33,102 bases of DNA from Acinetobacter pragensis. Lineage in GTDB: Bacteria > Pseudomonadota > Gammaproteobacteria > Pseudomonadales > Moraxellaceae. Made by a program: the position numbers and the translations under genes. Positions 1 through 9,223 of this stretch are shown piece after piece (position 1 is the stretch's first letter; each line of letters begins with the position of its first letter). The stretch covers positions 18 through 33,119 of the forward strand of contig NZ_LUAW01000071.1 of assembly GCF_001605895.1 (NCBI RefSeq), read 5' to 3'. The notes beneath the pieces were generated by a model. The model worked only from the letters and a program-made list of their open reading frames with translations, made no database searches and was not told the DNA's origin.

Positions 1-305
1 CTACTCTCTTTCGATGAATAGTCAACAGGTTTTGTTGATTATTTTTAAACTCCCTCAAGATTCTCAGAATCAACCACTTCTGGCCAACTCCTTGTTTCTC
101 AACAAGTTTTAATCAACATCACCGCCGATGGATGTGCATTCTACAGCATTCCCTACCAGACGCAACCCCATTTCTTAATTATTTTCACCACATGTCTTTT
201 TTTTAATCAATTTACTATTGATACGTATTATTATTGCTCTGTTTCACCTAATATGAGCCGAAATTTAGATTCATTTACTCTTAACACCTATGAACTTATT
301 TTGAA
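1..305. other. AT-rich intergenic leader with hairpins
   Basis: No convincing gene is seen in this stretch. It holds three small inverted repeats. TCAACA/TGTTGA at 22-38 is followed by a T-rich run. CTTGTT/AACAAG at 91-106 has a 4-nt loop and is followed by TTTT. ATCAAT/ATTGAT at 206-222 has a 5-nt spacer. The first two could be weak terminators of a gene left of the window. The third lies about 85 bases before yfiR and could be an operator. No clear -35/-10 pair was found for yfiR. Confidence 0.4.
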
Positions 306-809
306 ATGCTCTCAAATATCAACAAGAAAATATCATGCATCTGCGCGCTTTTATTGAGCACCACGTCATTTGCAGATTCCAATACTAGCCTTTACAGCAC
401 CGTATTTTCCATTTTAAGTTATGCAAAATGGAATACCCCCACACCTGAAATATGCGTGATCGACAATTCAGCACTTGCACAGCAGTTTTTAAAACATTCG
501 CCGCAAACTACTGAATTTAAAATTGCCAGCATTAAAAGCCCTGCAATCAAAACCGCCGATTGCCAAGTTTTAGTTTTTTCAAATTTATCACCCAAAGCTG
601 AACAGCATCTTTTAGATACAGCAGCTACCTTCCCCTCACTATCTATCAGCACAAATAACAATGAGTGTGAATTAGGAAGCGCTTTTTGCCTTTATCCCCG
701 CGGCGCCAGCTATGCATTCAAAGTTAATTTAGACAGCCTGTCCCAATCAAAGGTGCATATTGACCCGCGCGTTTTGCTTCTTGGCAAAAATATGGAGGAC
801 ACCCCATGA
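306..809 (+). CDS. yfiR: YfiR-family periplasmic repressor of a diguanylate cyclase
   Basis: This is a 167-residue secreted protein. Residues 1-23 form a signal peptide (two Lys, a hydrophobic stretch, then SFA-DS). The mature part starts with the FSILSYAKW motif typical of the YfiR/HmsC family (DUF4154). Cysteines at 50 and 86, and at 121 and 128, match the two disulfide pairs of Pseudomonas YfiR; the second pair keeps the 7-residue spacing. In that family YfiR sits in the periplasm and represses the membrane cyclase YfiN, and redox or envelope stress relieves the repression. The gene overlaps yfiN by 4 bases (ATGA), and a yfiB-like gene follows. The ATG has no strong ribosome site. The family call is firm; the signal sensed here is inferred. 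Confidence 0.82.
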   Translation: MLSNINKKISCICALLLSTTSFADSNTSLYSTVFSILSYAKWNTPTPEICVIDNSALAQQFLKHSPQTTEFKIASIKSPAIKTADCQVLVFSNLSPKAEQHLLDTAATFPSLSISTNNNECELGSAFCLYPRGASYAFKVNLDSLSQSKVHIDPRVLLLGKNMEDTP

Positions 810-2029
810 AACCTCTATACCGCCCTATTACCCTGCATCAATTATTCACACGCTCTCAGCTCACTATTTTTGTACTGACTTTCACAATTTGTTCTGCGAT
901 TTTTCTGGTGATATCAACCTATACAATGAACGCTTATGCAAGAAGCAGCCTGCATATTTTAACCGCCGCCTTAAATGAACGCGTTCAGCCAGCTGTTGTT
1001 TTCAATGACCAGCTCACCATAAATCAAATTCTGAACGAATATATTAAAAAGCACCCCATTCGTGCTATTGAGATCAGCACCTCAAACAACACACTTTTAG
1101 CACATGCCGAACAAAAAGATATTAAGCGCGTTTCAAGCCAGACCTTTCTAGATCATCTATTCTACAGCCAGCCGATCAATGCAGAGATTCACCATAACGG
1201 ACAGAACTTTGGCAAATTAACCGTTTATGGCAACTCATCAGAATTGGTCATCTTTTTTCATAAAATTATTTTAGCGCTTTTAATCGGCTTTCTGTTATTG
1301 CTGGCAACCGCATATTGGTCTGTTCATTCCGTTTATCAATACCTTATGCAGTCGATACGCACCATTGTAGAGTCCGCACAGACCATCAGCGTAAAGAAAA
1401 ACTACAATATGCGCGTTTCCAATTCAGATATTCAAGAACTTCAAGCCCTCAGCACCGCTTTCAACGGATTATTGAGTGAAATAGAACAATCCAATTACAA
1501 CTTAATGACCGAAAACAGCAAGCTTCAGCATCAGTCGAAACACGACCCGCTGACACACTTGCCAAACCGCAGCTTCTTCTATCAAGAATTATTTAAATTA
1601 TTTGATGCAACGGACACCCTGCATGCCGCAGTTTTACTGCTGGATCTCAATCACTTCAAGCATGTAAACGAAAAATTTGGGCATTTAGCCGGTGATGCTG
1701 TATTGCGCGCATCCACCTATTGCATCAAAAAAGTATTGCCCGAAAATGCTTTTTTCTCACGCCTAGGCGGGGATGAGTTTGCCATCATCATTCCAAACAT
1801 CAATGTCACTGCCGAAATCAACCATTATTGTCAATGCATTCAAGACTGCTTCAGTTCTACGTTTATTTTTGAGCAGCAGCGCATTGCCTTAAGCATCAGC
1901 ATCGGCGCGGCCTTTGCACACAAAGCCAAAACCCCTGAAGAACTCATCTCAAATGCGGATCATGCACTCTTCAAATCCAAGCAATTAAATGAAAAGTGGT
2001 ATATTTATCCTAAGCTCAACAAAAAATAG
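806..2029 (+). CDS. yfiN: YfiN-like membrane diguanylate cyclase
   Basis: This 407-residue protein should make cyclic di-GMP from two GTP at the inner membrane. Segments in order: TM1 about 19-39, a periplasmic domain about 40-148, TM2 about 149-171, a HAMP linker about 172-225, and a GGDEF domain about 240-402. The domain opens with DPLTHLPNR at 247 and has an intact GGDEF active-site loop at 321-325. The RxxD inhibitory site expected five residues before GGDEF is absent (PENA instead), so product inhibition through that site is unlikely. The start overlaps the yfiR stop, which implies translational coupling with its likely repressor. In Pseudomonas the YfiR-YfiN-YfiB module raises c-di-GMP and promotes biofilm; that role here is inference. 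Confidence 0.85.
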   Translation: MKPLYRPITLHQLFTRSQLTIFVLTFTICSAIFLVISTYTMNAYARSSLHILTAALNERVQPAVVFNDQLTINQILNEYIKKHPIRAIEISTSNNTLLAHAEQKDIKRVSSQTFLDHLFYSQPINAEIHHNGQNFGKLTVYGNSSELVIFFHKIILALLIGFLLLLATAYWSVHSVYQYLMQSIRTIVESAQTISVKKNYNMRVSNSDIQELQALSTAFNGLLSEIEQSNYNLMTENSKLQHQSKHDPLTHLPNRSFFYQELFKLFDATDTLHAAVLLLDLNHFKHVNEKFGHLAGDAVLRASTYCIKKVLPENAFFSRLGGDEFAIIIPNINVTAEINHYCQCIQDCFSSTFIFEQQRIALSISIGAAFAHKAKTPEELISNADHALFKSKQLNEKWYIYPKLNKK

Positions 2030-2036
2030 GCACTCC

Positions 2037-2516
2037 ATGTTAAAAAAAACAGCAGTAATTTGTTTGATTTTTACATTAAGTTCAATTTTAAGCGCATGCA
2101 TGAACTTAGGACATCTCAATTACAAACAAGCCAAGATGCTCAAAAAAGAAGGCTTTGTGCTGACGCAAGAGGGATGGACGCTAGCCTTGCCTGAGCGCCT
2201 GCTGTTTAATTTTGATGATTATGAAATTAAGCATTATCAGCAAAATAAATTAATGACGCTTTCCAGCCAATTGCACCAATACAATTTAGAAAAAGTGAAA
2301 TTTGTCGGCCATACCGATAATATTGGCCAAGCCAGCTACAATCAGCAACTGTCCGAGAAGCGCGCACAGAGTGTCGCCGATATTTTTCTTGTGCAGGGTT
2401 TTAAAGCAAATAATATTCAAATTATCGGGCGCGGTTCAGATGCCCCATTAGTCGACAATGATACTGAAGAACACCGTGCGCAGAACCGCAGGGTCAATAT
2501 CACAATTATTCCTTAA
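2037..2516 (+). CDS. yfiB: YfiB-like OmpA-domain outer-membrane lipoprotein
   Basis: The chosen ATG at 2037 gives a 159-residue protein with a clean lipoprotein signal: LSAC with the acylated Cys at 21. The open frame extends further upstream to 1989, but that form would overlap yfiN and bury the signal sequence. The C-terminal half is an OmpA-like peptidoglycan-binding domain (FVGHTDNIG, then LSEKRAQSVADIF, ending NRRVNITI). In the Pseudomonas system YfiB is anchored in the outer membrane and binds peptidoglycan. It captures YfiR and so frees YfiN. The gene starts 7 bases after the yfiN stop and ends the operon before a strong terminator. Many OmpA-like lipoproteins look alike; the assignment rests on the neighbouring yfiR and yfiN. 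Confidence 0.8.
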   Translation: MLKKTAVICLIFTLSSILSACMNLGHLNYKQAKMLKKEGFVLTQEGWTLALPERLLFNFDDYEIKHYQQNKLMTLSSQLHQYNLEKVKFVGHTDNIGQASYNQQLSEKRAQSVADIFLVQGFKANNIQIIGRGSDAPLVDNDTEEHRAQNRRVNITIIP

Positions 2517-2533
2517 ATTTTTATTATTCAAGA

Positions 2534-2559
2534 AAAAGCCTCCATTAAGGGAGGCTTTT
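2534..2559 (+). terminator. Intrinsic terminator of the yfi operon
   Basis: A perfect 10-bp stem AAAAGCCTCC / GGAGGCTTTT with a 6-nt loop lies 17 bases after the yfiB stop. The A and T runs on its two sides make it able to act in both directions. Confidence 0.85.
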
Positions 2560-2590
2560 AAAAATTCTACAAATACCGAATTTCAGGCAT

Positions 2591-2610
2591 AAAAAAACCG
2601 CTTAACGCGG
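2591..2610 (-). terminator. Terminator of the tRNA operon
   Basis: Read on the minus strand, a short CCGC / GCGG stem with a 5-nt loop is followed by seven T residues. It lies 28 bases past the 3' end of the last tRNA gene. The stem is short, so confidence is moderate. Confidence 0.6.
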
Positions 2611-2637
2611 CATCTTTACTTGACCAATTTTAAAAAT

Positions 2638-2714
2638 TGGTCGGAGCAGTAGGATTCGAACCTACGACCCCCTGGTCCCAAACCAGGTGCACTACCAGGC
2701 TGTGCTATGCTCCG
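2638..2714 (-). tRNA. tRNA-Pro (UGG), distal copy
   Basis: A 77-nt cloverleaf with encoded CCA. The acceptor CGGAGCA pairs with TGCTCCG, the anticodon loop is TTTGGGA (anticodon UGG), and the T-arm contains GGTTCGAATCC. It is identical in sequence to the copy at 2964-3040. It is the last gene of the operon, 3 bases after tRNA-His. Confidence 0.96.
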
Positions 2715-2717
2715 AAT

Positions 2718-2793
2718 TGGGGTGAATGATGGGATTCGAACCCACGACAACCGGAATCACAATCCGGGGCTCTACCAACTGAGCTACATCCAC
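2718..2793 (-). tRNA. tRNA-His (GUG)
   Basis: A 76-nt cloverleaf with encoded CCA. The acceptor GTGGATG pairs with CATTCAC, including one G-U wobble, and the anticodon is GUG in a TTGTGAT loop. A further G at 2794 supplies the G-1 that histidyl-tRNA synthetase recognises, and the discriminator base is C as expected for tRNA-His. Confidence 0.96.
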
Positions 2794-2839
2794 CGTCACA
2801 TCGCTTTCTTCAGATTCTAAATATCAAGCAACCATAAAA

Positions 2840-2916
2840 TGGCGCGCCTGACAGGATTCGAACCTGTGACCATCCGCTTAGAAGGCGGATGCTCTATCCA
2901 ACTGAGCTACAGGCGC
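2840..2916 (-). tRNA. tRNA-Arg (UCU)
   Basis: A 77-nt cloverleaf with encoded CCA. The acceptor GCGCCTG pairs with CAGGCGC, the discriminator is G, and the anticodon is UCU in a CTTCTAA loop. It reads the rarer AGA codon (and AGG by wobble). It is second in the operon, between tRNA-Pro and tRNA-His. Confidence 0.96.
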
Positions 2917-2963
2917 ATGCTCGATGATACAGAATATCATGCGATTATTTTGCCTTGAGGAAT

Positions 2964-3040
2964 TGGTCGGAGCAGTAGGATTCGAACCTACGACCCCCTG
3001 GTCCCAAACCAGGTGCACTACCAGGCTGTGCTATGCTCCG
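2964..3040 (-). tRNA. tRNA-Pro (UGG), promoter-proximal copy
   Basis: A 77-nt cloverleaf with encoded CCA and anticodon UGG, identical to the copy at 2638-2714. It is the first gene of the tRNA operon and starts about 46 bases after the -10 box of the promoter at 3086-3114. Confidence 0.96.
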
Positions 3041-3085
3041 TTCATCTCAGCTTTTGTATCGAACATCTCGTTCGGTACGGGGTGC

Positions 3086-3114
3086 ATTTTAGGCGCGACG
3101 CCCAAGGACGTCAA
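3086..3114 (-). promoter_or_regulatory. Sigma70 promoter of the tRNA operon
   Basis: On the minus strand TTGACG, a 17-base spacer and TAAAAT form a near-consensus promoter. The region just after the -10 is GC-rich (GCACCCCG), which resembles the discriminator of stringently controlled stable-RNA promoters. Confidence 0.8.
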
Positions 3115-3134
3115 CACCTATATTTAAAAAAAGT

Positions 3135-3172
3135 TAAAAAAATGCTTCAACCGCTTATTTATCAAGCATTTT
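3135..3172 (-). terminator. Probable terminator of nadA
   Basis: On the minus strand AAATGCTT and AAGCATTT form an 8-bp stem with a 16-nt loop, followed by a T run. It lies 20 bases after the nadA stop. The large loop lowers confidence. Confidence 0.55.
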
Positions 3173-3192
3173 AGGCATTTTTTAATCAACTC

Positions 3193-4260
3193 TCAGCGTT
3201 TCAGGCCAGCACTGAAGTTCAGCATGCGGTCCAGCGGCAGTTTTGCGCGTTCTGCTAATGCTGGATCGACGAATATTTCTTGATCGCCCTGCTGCAAAAC
3301 CTGCAAAATTCCATCCAACTCATTCATCGCCATCCAAGGGCAGTGCGCGCAAGAACGGCACGTAGCTCCTTCTCCCGCAGTTGGCGCTTCAATTAAAGTC
3401 TTATGGGGTACCGCCTGTTGCATTTTATAGAAGATACCGCGGTCAGTTGCCACAATTAAATGTTCATTGGGCAACGTCTGCGCCGCCTTAATCAGCTGAG
3501 AAGTGCTTCCCACCGCATCGGCAATATCTATGACAGATTCAGGAGACTCCGGATGCACCAGCACAGCCGCATCTGGATAGAGCGCTTTCATATTGGCGAT
3601 GCCGCGCGCGCGGAATTCTTCATGCACAATGCATGCGCCATCCCACAGCAGCATATCCGCACCAGTTTTCTTTTGAATATAACGCCCTAGATGCTGATCT
3701 GGCGCCCAAATGATTTTTTCACCCAAACTGTCCAAATGTTCAATAATTTCGACCGCGCAGCTTGACGTCACCACCCAGTCCGCCCGAGCCTTGACGGCAG
3801 CCGAGGTATTGGCATACACCACGACAGTATGGTCAGGATGCGCATCGCAAAATTGGGTGAATTCATCAACCGGGCAGCCCAAGTCCAGAGAACAGGTCGC
3901 TTCCAGTGTCGGCATCAGTACTGTTTTTTCTGGCGATAAAATTTTGGATGTTTCCCCCATGAATTTCACGCCTGCCACCACTAGGGTTGTTGCAGGATGG
4001 TCACGGCCGAAACGCGCCATTTCCAAAGAGTCAGAAACACAGCCGCCGGTCAGCTCTGCCAGTTCCTGCACTTCCGGATCACAATAGTAATGAGCCACAA
4101 GGACAGCGTTGCGCTTTTGCAATTCAGCTTTAATCAGCTCAAACTTTTCAAGCTTGGCTTCTTCCGTTAAAAGATGCTCCTTTACATCACCCAAACGATC
4201 TAAATGCGCCTGCACAATGGATTTAGCTTCATTGGCAATCAAATTGTTCGCATCATTCAT
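3193..4260 (-). CDS. nadA: Quinolinate synthase A
   Basis: A cytoplasmic [4Fe-4S] enzyme that condenses iminoaspartate with dihydroxyacetone phosphate to quinolinate, in de novo NAD synthesis. The protein has 355 residues, near the usual length of about 350. Visible family motifs are the [10 protein letters not shown] segment near residue 56, CSLDLGCP from Cys123, [10 protein letters not shown] from Cys210, and [13 protein letters not shown] with Cys307. Cys123, Cys210 and Cys307 are the probable cluster ligands. The gene stands alone; nadB and nadC are not in the window. It lies on the same strand as argJ, with the argJ terminator in the gap between them. No strong ribosome site is seen before the ATG. 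Confidence 0.97.
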   Translation of the reverse strand: MNDANNLIANEAKSIVQAHLDRLGDVKEHLLTEEAKLEKFELIKAELQKRNAVLVAHYYCDPEVQELAELTGGCVSDSLEMARFGRDHPATTLVVAGVKFMGETSKILSPEKTVLMPTLEATCSLDLGCPVDEFTQFCDAHPDHTVVVYANTSAAVKARADWVVTSSCAVEIIEHLDSLGEKIIWAPDQHLGRYIQKKTGADMLLWDGACIVHEEFRARGIANMKALYPDAAVLVHPESPESVIDIADAVGSTSQLIKAAQTLPNEHLIVATDRGIFYKMQQAVPHKTLIEAPTAGEGATCRSCAHCPWMAMNELDGILQVLQQGDQEIFVDPALAERAKLPLDRMLNFSAGLKR

Positions 4261-4373
4261 AACAAGATCTTCTCTATCCTTATGCCCAACCTGTGTGATG
4301 GACTCTACCCAATTTACCGGCCTGTCATGGCGTTCAAGCTTTTTGACCAGTCATTAAAAAGTAACAGTTATAA

Positions 4374-4397
4374 AAAAGCCTCTCGACGGAGGCTTTT
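4374..4397 (-). terminator. Terminator of argJ
   Basis: A perfect 9-bp stem (AAAAGCCTC / GAGGCTTTT) with a 6-nt loop and flanking A/T runs lies 17 bases past the argJ stop. Confidence 0.85.
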
Positions 4398-4414
4398 AAA
4401 GAAATCCAAATATA

Positions 4415-5635
4415 TTAAGAACGGTAGTCTGCATTGATCTTCACATAATCATATGAAAGGTCGCAGGTATAGACCGTATCTTTTGCGCTGCCTCGGCCCA
4501 AATCGACACGGATGCTAATTTCCGTTTTCTGCATCTCGGCTGCGCCCGCCTCTTCTGTATAATCCTCTGCAGCGCCGCCATCTTTGCAAATTTGCACATC
4601 GCCCAGCCAAACCTGAATATTTTCAACATTCAGCTCAGGTACGCCTGCATAGCCAATAGCAGCCAAAATGCGGCCCCAGTTTGGATCCGATGCAAAAAGC
4701 GCTGTCTTCACCAATGGAGAATGCGCAATGCTGTACGCGACATCACAGCATTCTTGCGTGTTGCCACCGCCTTCCACCGCAACAGTAATGAATTTTGTTG
4801 CGCCCTCGCCATCACGCACAATCAGCTGTGCCAAACGCTTCATGACGCGGGTCAGCACTGCTGCGACGGCAGCATAGCGCACATCATCCTGCGAGGTGAT
4901 TTCTATTCCGCCCGCCTGACCCGTGGCCGCAAAAATGCAGGAATCATTCGTTGAAGTATCGCCATCGATGGTAATGCGGTTGAAAGAAACATTTACAGCG
5001 TCTTTCAGCAGCTTCTGCACCAGCATACGGCTGATTGGCGCATCGGTTGCCACATAGCTCAGCATGGTTGCCATATTCGGACGGATCATGCCTGCGCCTT
5101 TAGAAATACCTGTCATGGTATAGACAATGCCATCCAGCTCGAACTGCTCCGATGCGCCTTTAGGGGTTGTATCTGTGGTCATAATGCCGGCAGCTGCATC
5201 AACCCAAGCATTTTCACACAATGAATCTAACGCAGGCTGCAAACCGTTCAGCAGACGCTCAATCGGCAGCTGTTCGCCAATAACGCCTGTAGAAAACGGC
5301 AGAACGTCAGCCGCCTGCACACCCGCCAATTCAGCCAGTTTCGCACAGGTCGCTTCTGCATTTGCCATGCCGGTTTTGCCTGTACCCGCATTGGCATTCC
5401 CCGTATTAATCACCAAATAACGCGGGTTGCCCACTTTTAAATGCGCTTTAGAAATGTGTACCGGTGCGGCACAAAAAGCATTTTGGGTAAATACGCCCGC
5501 TGCATTTGTACCTTCTGAAAATTCAAAAATGACCAGGTCTCGTCGGTTCTGATAACGCACATATGCTTCTGCCGAACCGATTTTCACCCCTTTTACCGCA
5601 TGCATCTGCGGCATTGTTACGTCACCCACGGCCAT
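4415..5635 (-). CDS. argJ: Glutamate N-acetyltransferase / amino-acid acetyltransferase
   Basis: ArgJ transfers the acetyl group from N-acetylornithine to glutamate in arginine synthesis, and some members also use acetyl-CoA. The 406-residue sequence has the self-cleavage motif [11 protein letters not shown]; Thr190 is the nucleophile that becomes the N-terminus of the beta subunit. TTDTTPKG at 153-160 and NTGNANAGTG at 78-87 are also family motifs. The protein ends ADYRS, where many ArgJ proteins end in YRT or YRS. The start ATG gives the usual short N-terminus ([10 protein letters not shown]). Whether this enzyme is mono- or bifunctional cannot be told from the sequence. Its mRNA ends at the hairpin 4374-4397. 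Confidence 0.96.
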   Translation of the reverse strand: MAVGDVTMPQMHAVKGVKIGSAEAYVRYQNRRDLVIFEFSEGTNAAGVFTQNAFCAAPVHISKAHLKVGNPRYLVINTGNANAGTGKTGMANAEATCAKLAELAGVQAADVLPFSTGVIGEQLPIERLLNGLQPALDSLCENAWVDAAAGIMTTDTTPKGASEQFELDGIVYTMTGISKGAGMIRPNMATMLSYVATDAPISRMLVQKLLKDAVNVSFNRITIDGDTSTNDSCIFAATGQAGGIEITSQDDVRYAAVAAVLTRVMKRLAQLIVRDGEGATKFITVAVEGGGNTQECCDVAYSIAHSPLVKTALFASDPNWGRILAAIGYAGVPELNVENIQVWLGDVQICKDGGAAEDYTEEAGAAEMQKTEISIRVDLGRGSAKDTVYTCDLSYDYVKINADYRS

Positions 5636-5750
5636 TTTTAAATATCCATTACGGTTAATTAGTAAAAATACAGCTTAGTTCAAAATGGTTAAAAAATCGA
5701 GCTTCTGCTTTATTTTTAGCTGGTTTTTCATCACGGAAGATAAGATATAA

Positions 5751-5776
5751 AAAAACCAGTCATAAGACTGGTTTTT
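5751..5776 (-). terminator. Terminator of the small secreted-protein gene
   Basis: A perfect 11-bp stem (AAAAACCAGTC / GACTGGTTTTT) with loop ATAA lies 18 bases past the stop at 5795. It separates that gene from argJ. Confidence 0.9.
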
Positions 5777-5794
5777 CAGATGTAAATCGCTGTA

Positions 5795-6151
5795 TTAATT
5801 ACGCGCCAATTGGCCTGCTTCATTCAGTAAAGCCTGCTTCGCTTTTTGCTGGCTTGCTTCAGACAATGCTGGATTAGAAGCCACAATACGATCAGCATTT
5901 GCAGAATTTGCAGCAGAAATTTTAGCTGTCTGCATCACGATCGGACGGTTTGGATTGGCAAAAGTATAGCGGATGCCTGTACGCGGGCTCGCAATAGTCA
6001 CCTGACCGTCAGCGCCTACCTGAACCTGAGCAGTTTGAGCGCCAAGCGCCTGCTTGACTTTATCCGGAGTTGTTGTTTGAGCAGAATCCGCAAATGCTAA
6101 TGCTGGCAATGCAAGAGCAGCAATCATCAACGGTTGTAATACTTTTTTCAT
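5795..6151 (-). CDS. Small secreted protein of unknown function
   Basis: I do not recognise a named family. The 118-residue product has a clear signal peptide (MKKVLQP, a hydrophobic run, then LAFA-DS, cleavage after residue 21). That leaves a mature protein of about 97 residues. It is rich in Ala, Gln, Asn and Thr and has no cysteine. A central segment with VGADGQVTIASP and RYTFANPNRP may form beta strands, and the C-terminal 40 residues look helical. A periplasmic location is likely. It has its own promoter-like sequence (6185-6213) and a strong terminator, so it is probably a single-gene transcript between secA and argJ. A GGA about 8 bases before the ATG could act as the ribosome site. 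Confidence 0.75.
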   Translation of the reverse strand: MKKVLQPLMIAALALPALAFADSAQTTTPDKVKQALGAQTAQVQVGADGQVTIASPRTGIRYTFANPNRPIVMQTAKISAANSANADRIVASNPALSEASQQKAKQALLNEAGQLARN

Positions 6152-6184
6152 TGTCTGTTCCGTTTCCAGTGATCAATGTGAAAC

Positions 6185-6213
6185 TAAATAACATTTAATT
6201 CAGGGAACTGCAA
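6185..6213 (-). promoter_or_regulatory. Possible promoter of the small secreted-protein gene
   Basis: On the minus strand TTGCAG, 17 bases, TATTTA lies about 34 bases before the ATG. The match to consensus is only partial. Confidence 0.4.
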
Positions 6214-6250
6214 ATACTATTCGCCGCCTGAAAAGTTTAATCTACAAAAT

Positions 6251-6276
6251 GAATCAGAGCCTTGCGGCCCTGATTC
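6251..6276 (-). terminator. Hairpin after secA
   Basis: GAATCAG / CTGATTC with an inner GCC / GGC and loop TTGC forms a 10-bp stem with one mismatch, 10 bases after the secA stop. Only a short T run follows on the minus strand. It may be a terminator or an mRNA-stabilising hairpin. Confidence 0.6.
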
Positions 6277-6286
6277 GATGCGTCAC

Positions 6287-9016
6287 TTAAATTTTACCGT
6301 GACACTGTTTATATTTAAGGCCTGATCCGCAAGGGCAAGGCGAATTCCGGCTTTCTGGCGCCGCAACCTGCTGAGCATTTGACACAGGCGTAAATTGCGC
6401 ATCCACTTCAGCAGCCGAAGCGTCTTCTGCCAGCAGGCCGTCAAATTCAGCATGTGACAGATTCAGGTGCATTGCATCAGCCTGCGCCTGCTTCTGCGCT
6501 TCCATTTCAGCCAGCTCTTCAGCCGTTGGAACATGAATGCGGGATATGTCTGTTACAACGTCGGATTTAATCACTGCAAGCATATTTACAAATAAATTAA
6601 ATGCTTCTTTCTTATATTCCTGCTCAGGGTTCTTTTGCGCATAGCCGCGTAAATGAATGCCTTGACGCAGATAGTCCATAGCCGCCAAATGCTCTTTCCA
6701 ATGGCGGTCTAAAGAGTTCAGCAAGAAATAGCGTTCCAGCTGCGCAGATGATTCTTCACCCATTTGCTCACGGCGGCCGTGGTAGCGCGCAAGGACTTCA
6801 TCGGTAATGCGCTCAACCAAACCTTCTTCGTCTAAACGGCGGTCCTGTTCCAGCCACTCATTGATTTGCAAATCGATCGACAAATCTTCACGCAGGGCAT
6901 TTTCAAGACCTTCAATATCCCATTGATCATGAATTGATTCAGGCGGCACATAATTGGCAATGACGCCTTTCATCACATCACGGATCATTTCTTCAATGTA
7001 TTCCTGCAATGAATTTTCAGCTAAAACGTCATCACGCTGAGAGTAAATAATCTTACGCTGTTCATTATTTACGTCATCGTATTTCAACAGATTTTTACGG
7101 ATGTCAAAGTTACGCGCTTCCACTTTACGCTGGGCGTTTTCAATTGAGCGCGACACCATTTTGTGCTCAATCGCTTCATCTTCCTGCAAGCCCATCGCAC
7201 GCATCATAGCAACCACACGGTCGCCGGCAAAAATACGCATCAGGTCATCTTCTAGCGATAAATAGAAGCGCGATACGCCTGGGTCGCCTTGACGGCCTGC
7301 ACGTCCGCGCAGCTGGTTATCAATACGGCGCGATTCGTGGCGTTCAGAACCGATAATATGCAAACCGCCTGAGTTCAGCACCATTTCATGGCTCTGTTCC
7401 CATTCTTCTTTCAGACGCGCTTCATCTTCAGCGGTCGGTTCTTCAATTTTGGCAAGTCGGGCTTTCCAATTACCGCCAAGCAAAATATCTGTACCGCGTC
7501 CTGCCATGTTGGTGGCAATCGTCACGGCGCGCGGAGAACCAGCCTGAGCGATAATATCGGCTTCACGTTCATGCTGTTTCGCATTCAGCACTTCGTGCGT
7601 AATACCGGCTTCTTTTAATTTATCCGATAGAATTTCAGACGCTTCAATGGTCGCTGTACCAATCAGAATCGGCGCGACACCTTCTTCATGCACGCTCTGA
7701 ATTTCCTGAATAATGGCGTTGTATTTACCATTGCGGTTCAAATAAATTAAATCGTTTTCATCTTTACGGATCATCGGGCGATGTGTCGGGATCAGCACCA
7801 CATCTAAACCGTAAATTTCTTTCATTTCAGCAGCTTCAGTATCTGCTGTCCCCGTCATGCCTGAAAGTTTTTTGTATAAACGGAAATAGTTCTGGAAGGT
7901 TGTTGTAGCCAGCGTTTGGTTTTCCGGCTGAATTTCCAAACCTTCTTTAGCCTCTACCGCCTGATGCAAGCCTTCAGACCAGCGGCGCCCCGGCATGGTT
8001 CGGCCTGTGTTTTCATCGACAATAATGACTTCGCCATCATGAATGATGTAATGCACGTTGCGCTGGTACAGATAATGCGCGCGGATAGCCGCTGAAACGT
8101 GATGCACCAAATTCAAATTGGCTGAGGAATACAGGCTTTCGCCTTCTGCCAGCAACCCCATCTGAATCAAGGCATCTTCCACTGTTTCATAACCGATTTC
8201 GGTCATTTCCACAGTACGCTGCTTCTCATCAATCCAGAAATGGCCGCCGTCCGGCACTTTTTCTTCTTTTTGCGGATGAAGTGTCGGCGGAATGGCGTTG
8301 ATCGCGGCATACAGCTGAGAGGAATCTTCACTTTGACCAGAGATAATCAATGGCGTACGCGCTTCATCAATCAGGATCGAATCGACCTCATCAATGATGG
8401 TATATGTAAGGCCGCGCTGCTTTTTCTCTGCCAGTGAAAACACCATGTTGTCGCGCAGATAATCAAAGCCGAATTCGTTATTGGTCCCGTAGGTAATATC
8501 TGCACGGTACGCCTGCGCTTTTTCAGTCGGATCCTGCATTGAGTAAATAATGCCAATGCTCAGGCCTAAAAACTCAAACAGCGGGCGGTTCAGTTCAGCA
8601 TCACGCTGCGCCAAGTAGTCGTTCACGGTAATGACATGCACGCCTTCGCCGCTGATCGCATTCAAATAACACGCCAGCGTACCCATTAAGGTTTTACCTT
8701 CACCGGTACGCATTTCTGCAATTTTACCTTCGTGCAGTGTAATACCGCCAATCAGCTGCACATCATAATGGCGCATTCCCATCACGCGTTTGGCCGCTTC
8801 ACGGCAAACCGCAAATGCTTCCGGCAGCAGCTTATCCAGGCTTTCGCCTTTATTATAACGTTGTTTGAATTCTTCAGTTTTTGCAGATAAGTCTGCATCG
8901 CTGAGTGCAGATATCGTCGGCTCGAGCGCATTAATCTTGTCTACGATTTTACGCATGCGTTTGAGTTCGCGCTCATTTTTTGTACCGAAGATACCTCCGA
9001 TCAGACTTGCCAACAT
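6287..9016 (-). CDS. secA: Preprotein translocase ATPase SecA
   Basis: SecA drives ATP-dependent export of unfolded proteins through SecYEG. I chose the ATG at 9016, which gives 909 residues starting [11 protein letters not shown], the usual SecA N-terminus. The frame stays open to 9109, but that would add 31 residues atypical of SecA. Visible features are Walker A GEGKT at 105-109, [14 protein letters not shown], the DEVD box, [12 protein letters not shown] in the second nucleotide-binding fold, and [17 protein letters not shown]. The C-terminus is a zinc-binding [13 protein letters not shown] tail that binds SecB. All motifs look intact. A promoter lies at 9069-9096, and the gene appears to be transcribed alone. 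Confidence 0.98.
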   Translation of the reverse strand: MLASLIGGIFGTKNERELKRMRKIVDKINALEPTISALSDADLSAKTEEFKQRYNKGESLDKLLPEAFAVCREAAKRVMGMRHYDVQLIGGITLHEGKIAEMRTGEGKTLMGTLACYLNAISGEGVHVITVNDYLAQRDAELNRPLFEFLGLSIGIIYSMQDPTEKAQAYRADITYGTNNEFGFDYLRDNMVFSLAEKKQRGLTYTIIDEVDSILIDEARTPLIISGQSEDSSQLYAAINAIPPTLHPQKEEKVPDGGHFWIDEKQRTVEMTEIGYETVEDALIQMGLLAEGESLYSSANLNLVHHVSAAIRAHYLYQRNVHYIIHDGEVIIVDENTGRTMPGRRWSEGLHQAVEAKEGLEIQPENQTLATTTFQNYFRLYKKLSGMTGTADTEAAEMKEIYGLDVVLIPTHRPMIRKDENDLIYLNRNGKYNAIIQEIQSVHEEGVAPILIGTATIEASEILSDKLKEAGITHEVLNAKQHEREADIIAQAGSPRAVTIATNMAGRGTDILLGGNWKARLAKIEEPTAEDEARLKEEWEQSHEMVLNSGGLHIIGSERHESRRIDNQLRGRAGRQGDPGVSRFYLSLEDDLMRIFAGDRVVAMMRAMGLQEDEAIEHKMVSRSIENAQRKVEARNFDIRKNLLKYDDVNNEQRKIIYSQRDDVLAENSLQEYIEEMIRDVMKGVIANYVPPESIHDQWDIEGLENALREDLSIDLQINEWLEQDRRLDEEGLVERITDEVLARYHGRREQMGEESSAQLERYFLLNSLDRHWKEHLAAMDYLRQGIHLRGYAQKNPEQEYKKEAFNLFVNMLAVIKSDVVTDISRIHVPTAEELAEMEAQKQAQADAMHLNLSHAEFDGLLAEDASAAEVDAQFTPVSNAQQVAAPESRNSPCPCGSGLKYKQCHGKI

Positions 9017-9068
9017 GAATAGACTCTCTAAATCTTGCTTGTCAAATGAATATGTTTTCTTAGTCGTT

Positions 9069-9096
9069 ATTATGGTGCTAGAAATTTGAAGTACAA
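9069..9096 (-). promoter_or_regulatory. Probable secA promoter
   Basis: On the minus strand TTGTAC, a 16-base spacer and CATAAT fit sigma70. This predicts a leader of roughly 45 nt before the secA ATG at 9016. Confidence 0.5.
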
Positions 9097-9200
9097 GGGC
9101 TTTGCACAAAAACCCCTTAAAAAAACTAATCTCTAATTCCAGACATAGGAACTTAAGGCAAAGTAATGTAGCAAATTTTGTACAGCCGATATAGTCAATG

Positions 9201-9223
9201 CCCGATGACTTTCGGGATTTTTT
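9201..9223 (+). terminator. Orphan plus-strand terminator between secA and the peroxiredoxin gene
   Basis: CCCGA / TCGGG with a 6-nt loop is followed by ATTTTTT on the plus strand. No plus-strand gene lies upstream of it inside the window until yfiB, more than 6 kb away. The 9017-9345 gap therefore holds the secA promoter, this terminator and the peroxiredoxin leader. A small RNA ending here is possible. Confidence 0.6.

Noticed and set aside
1989..2036. Upstream extension of the yfiB-like gene
   Set aside because: It overlaps yfiN and would place 16 residues before an otherwise perfect lipoprotein signal.
2924..3127. 67-codon plus-strand frame with GAVGFEPTTPWSQTRCTTRLCYAP
   Set aside because: It is the antisense translation of the tRNA-Pro gene, a well-known spurious protein.
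3710..4087. 125-codon plus-strand frame
   Set aside because: It is the opposite strand of nadA, with no family likeness.
9017..9109. Upstream extension of secA
   Set aside because: It covers the predicted promoter and adds 31 residues not typical of SecA.
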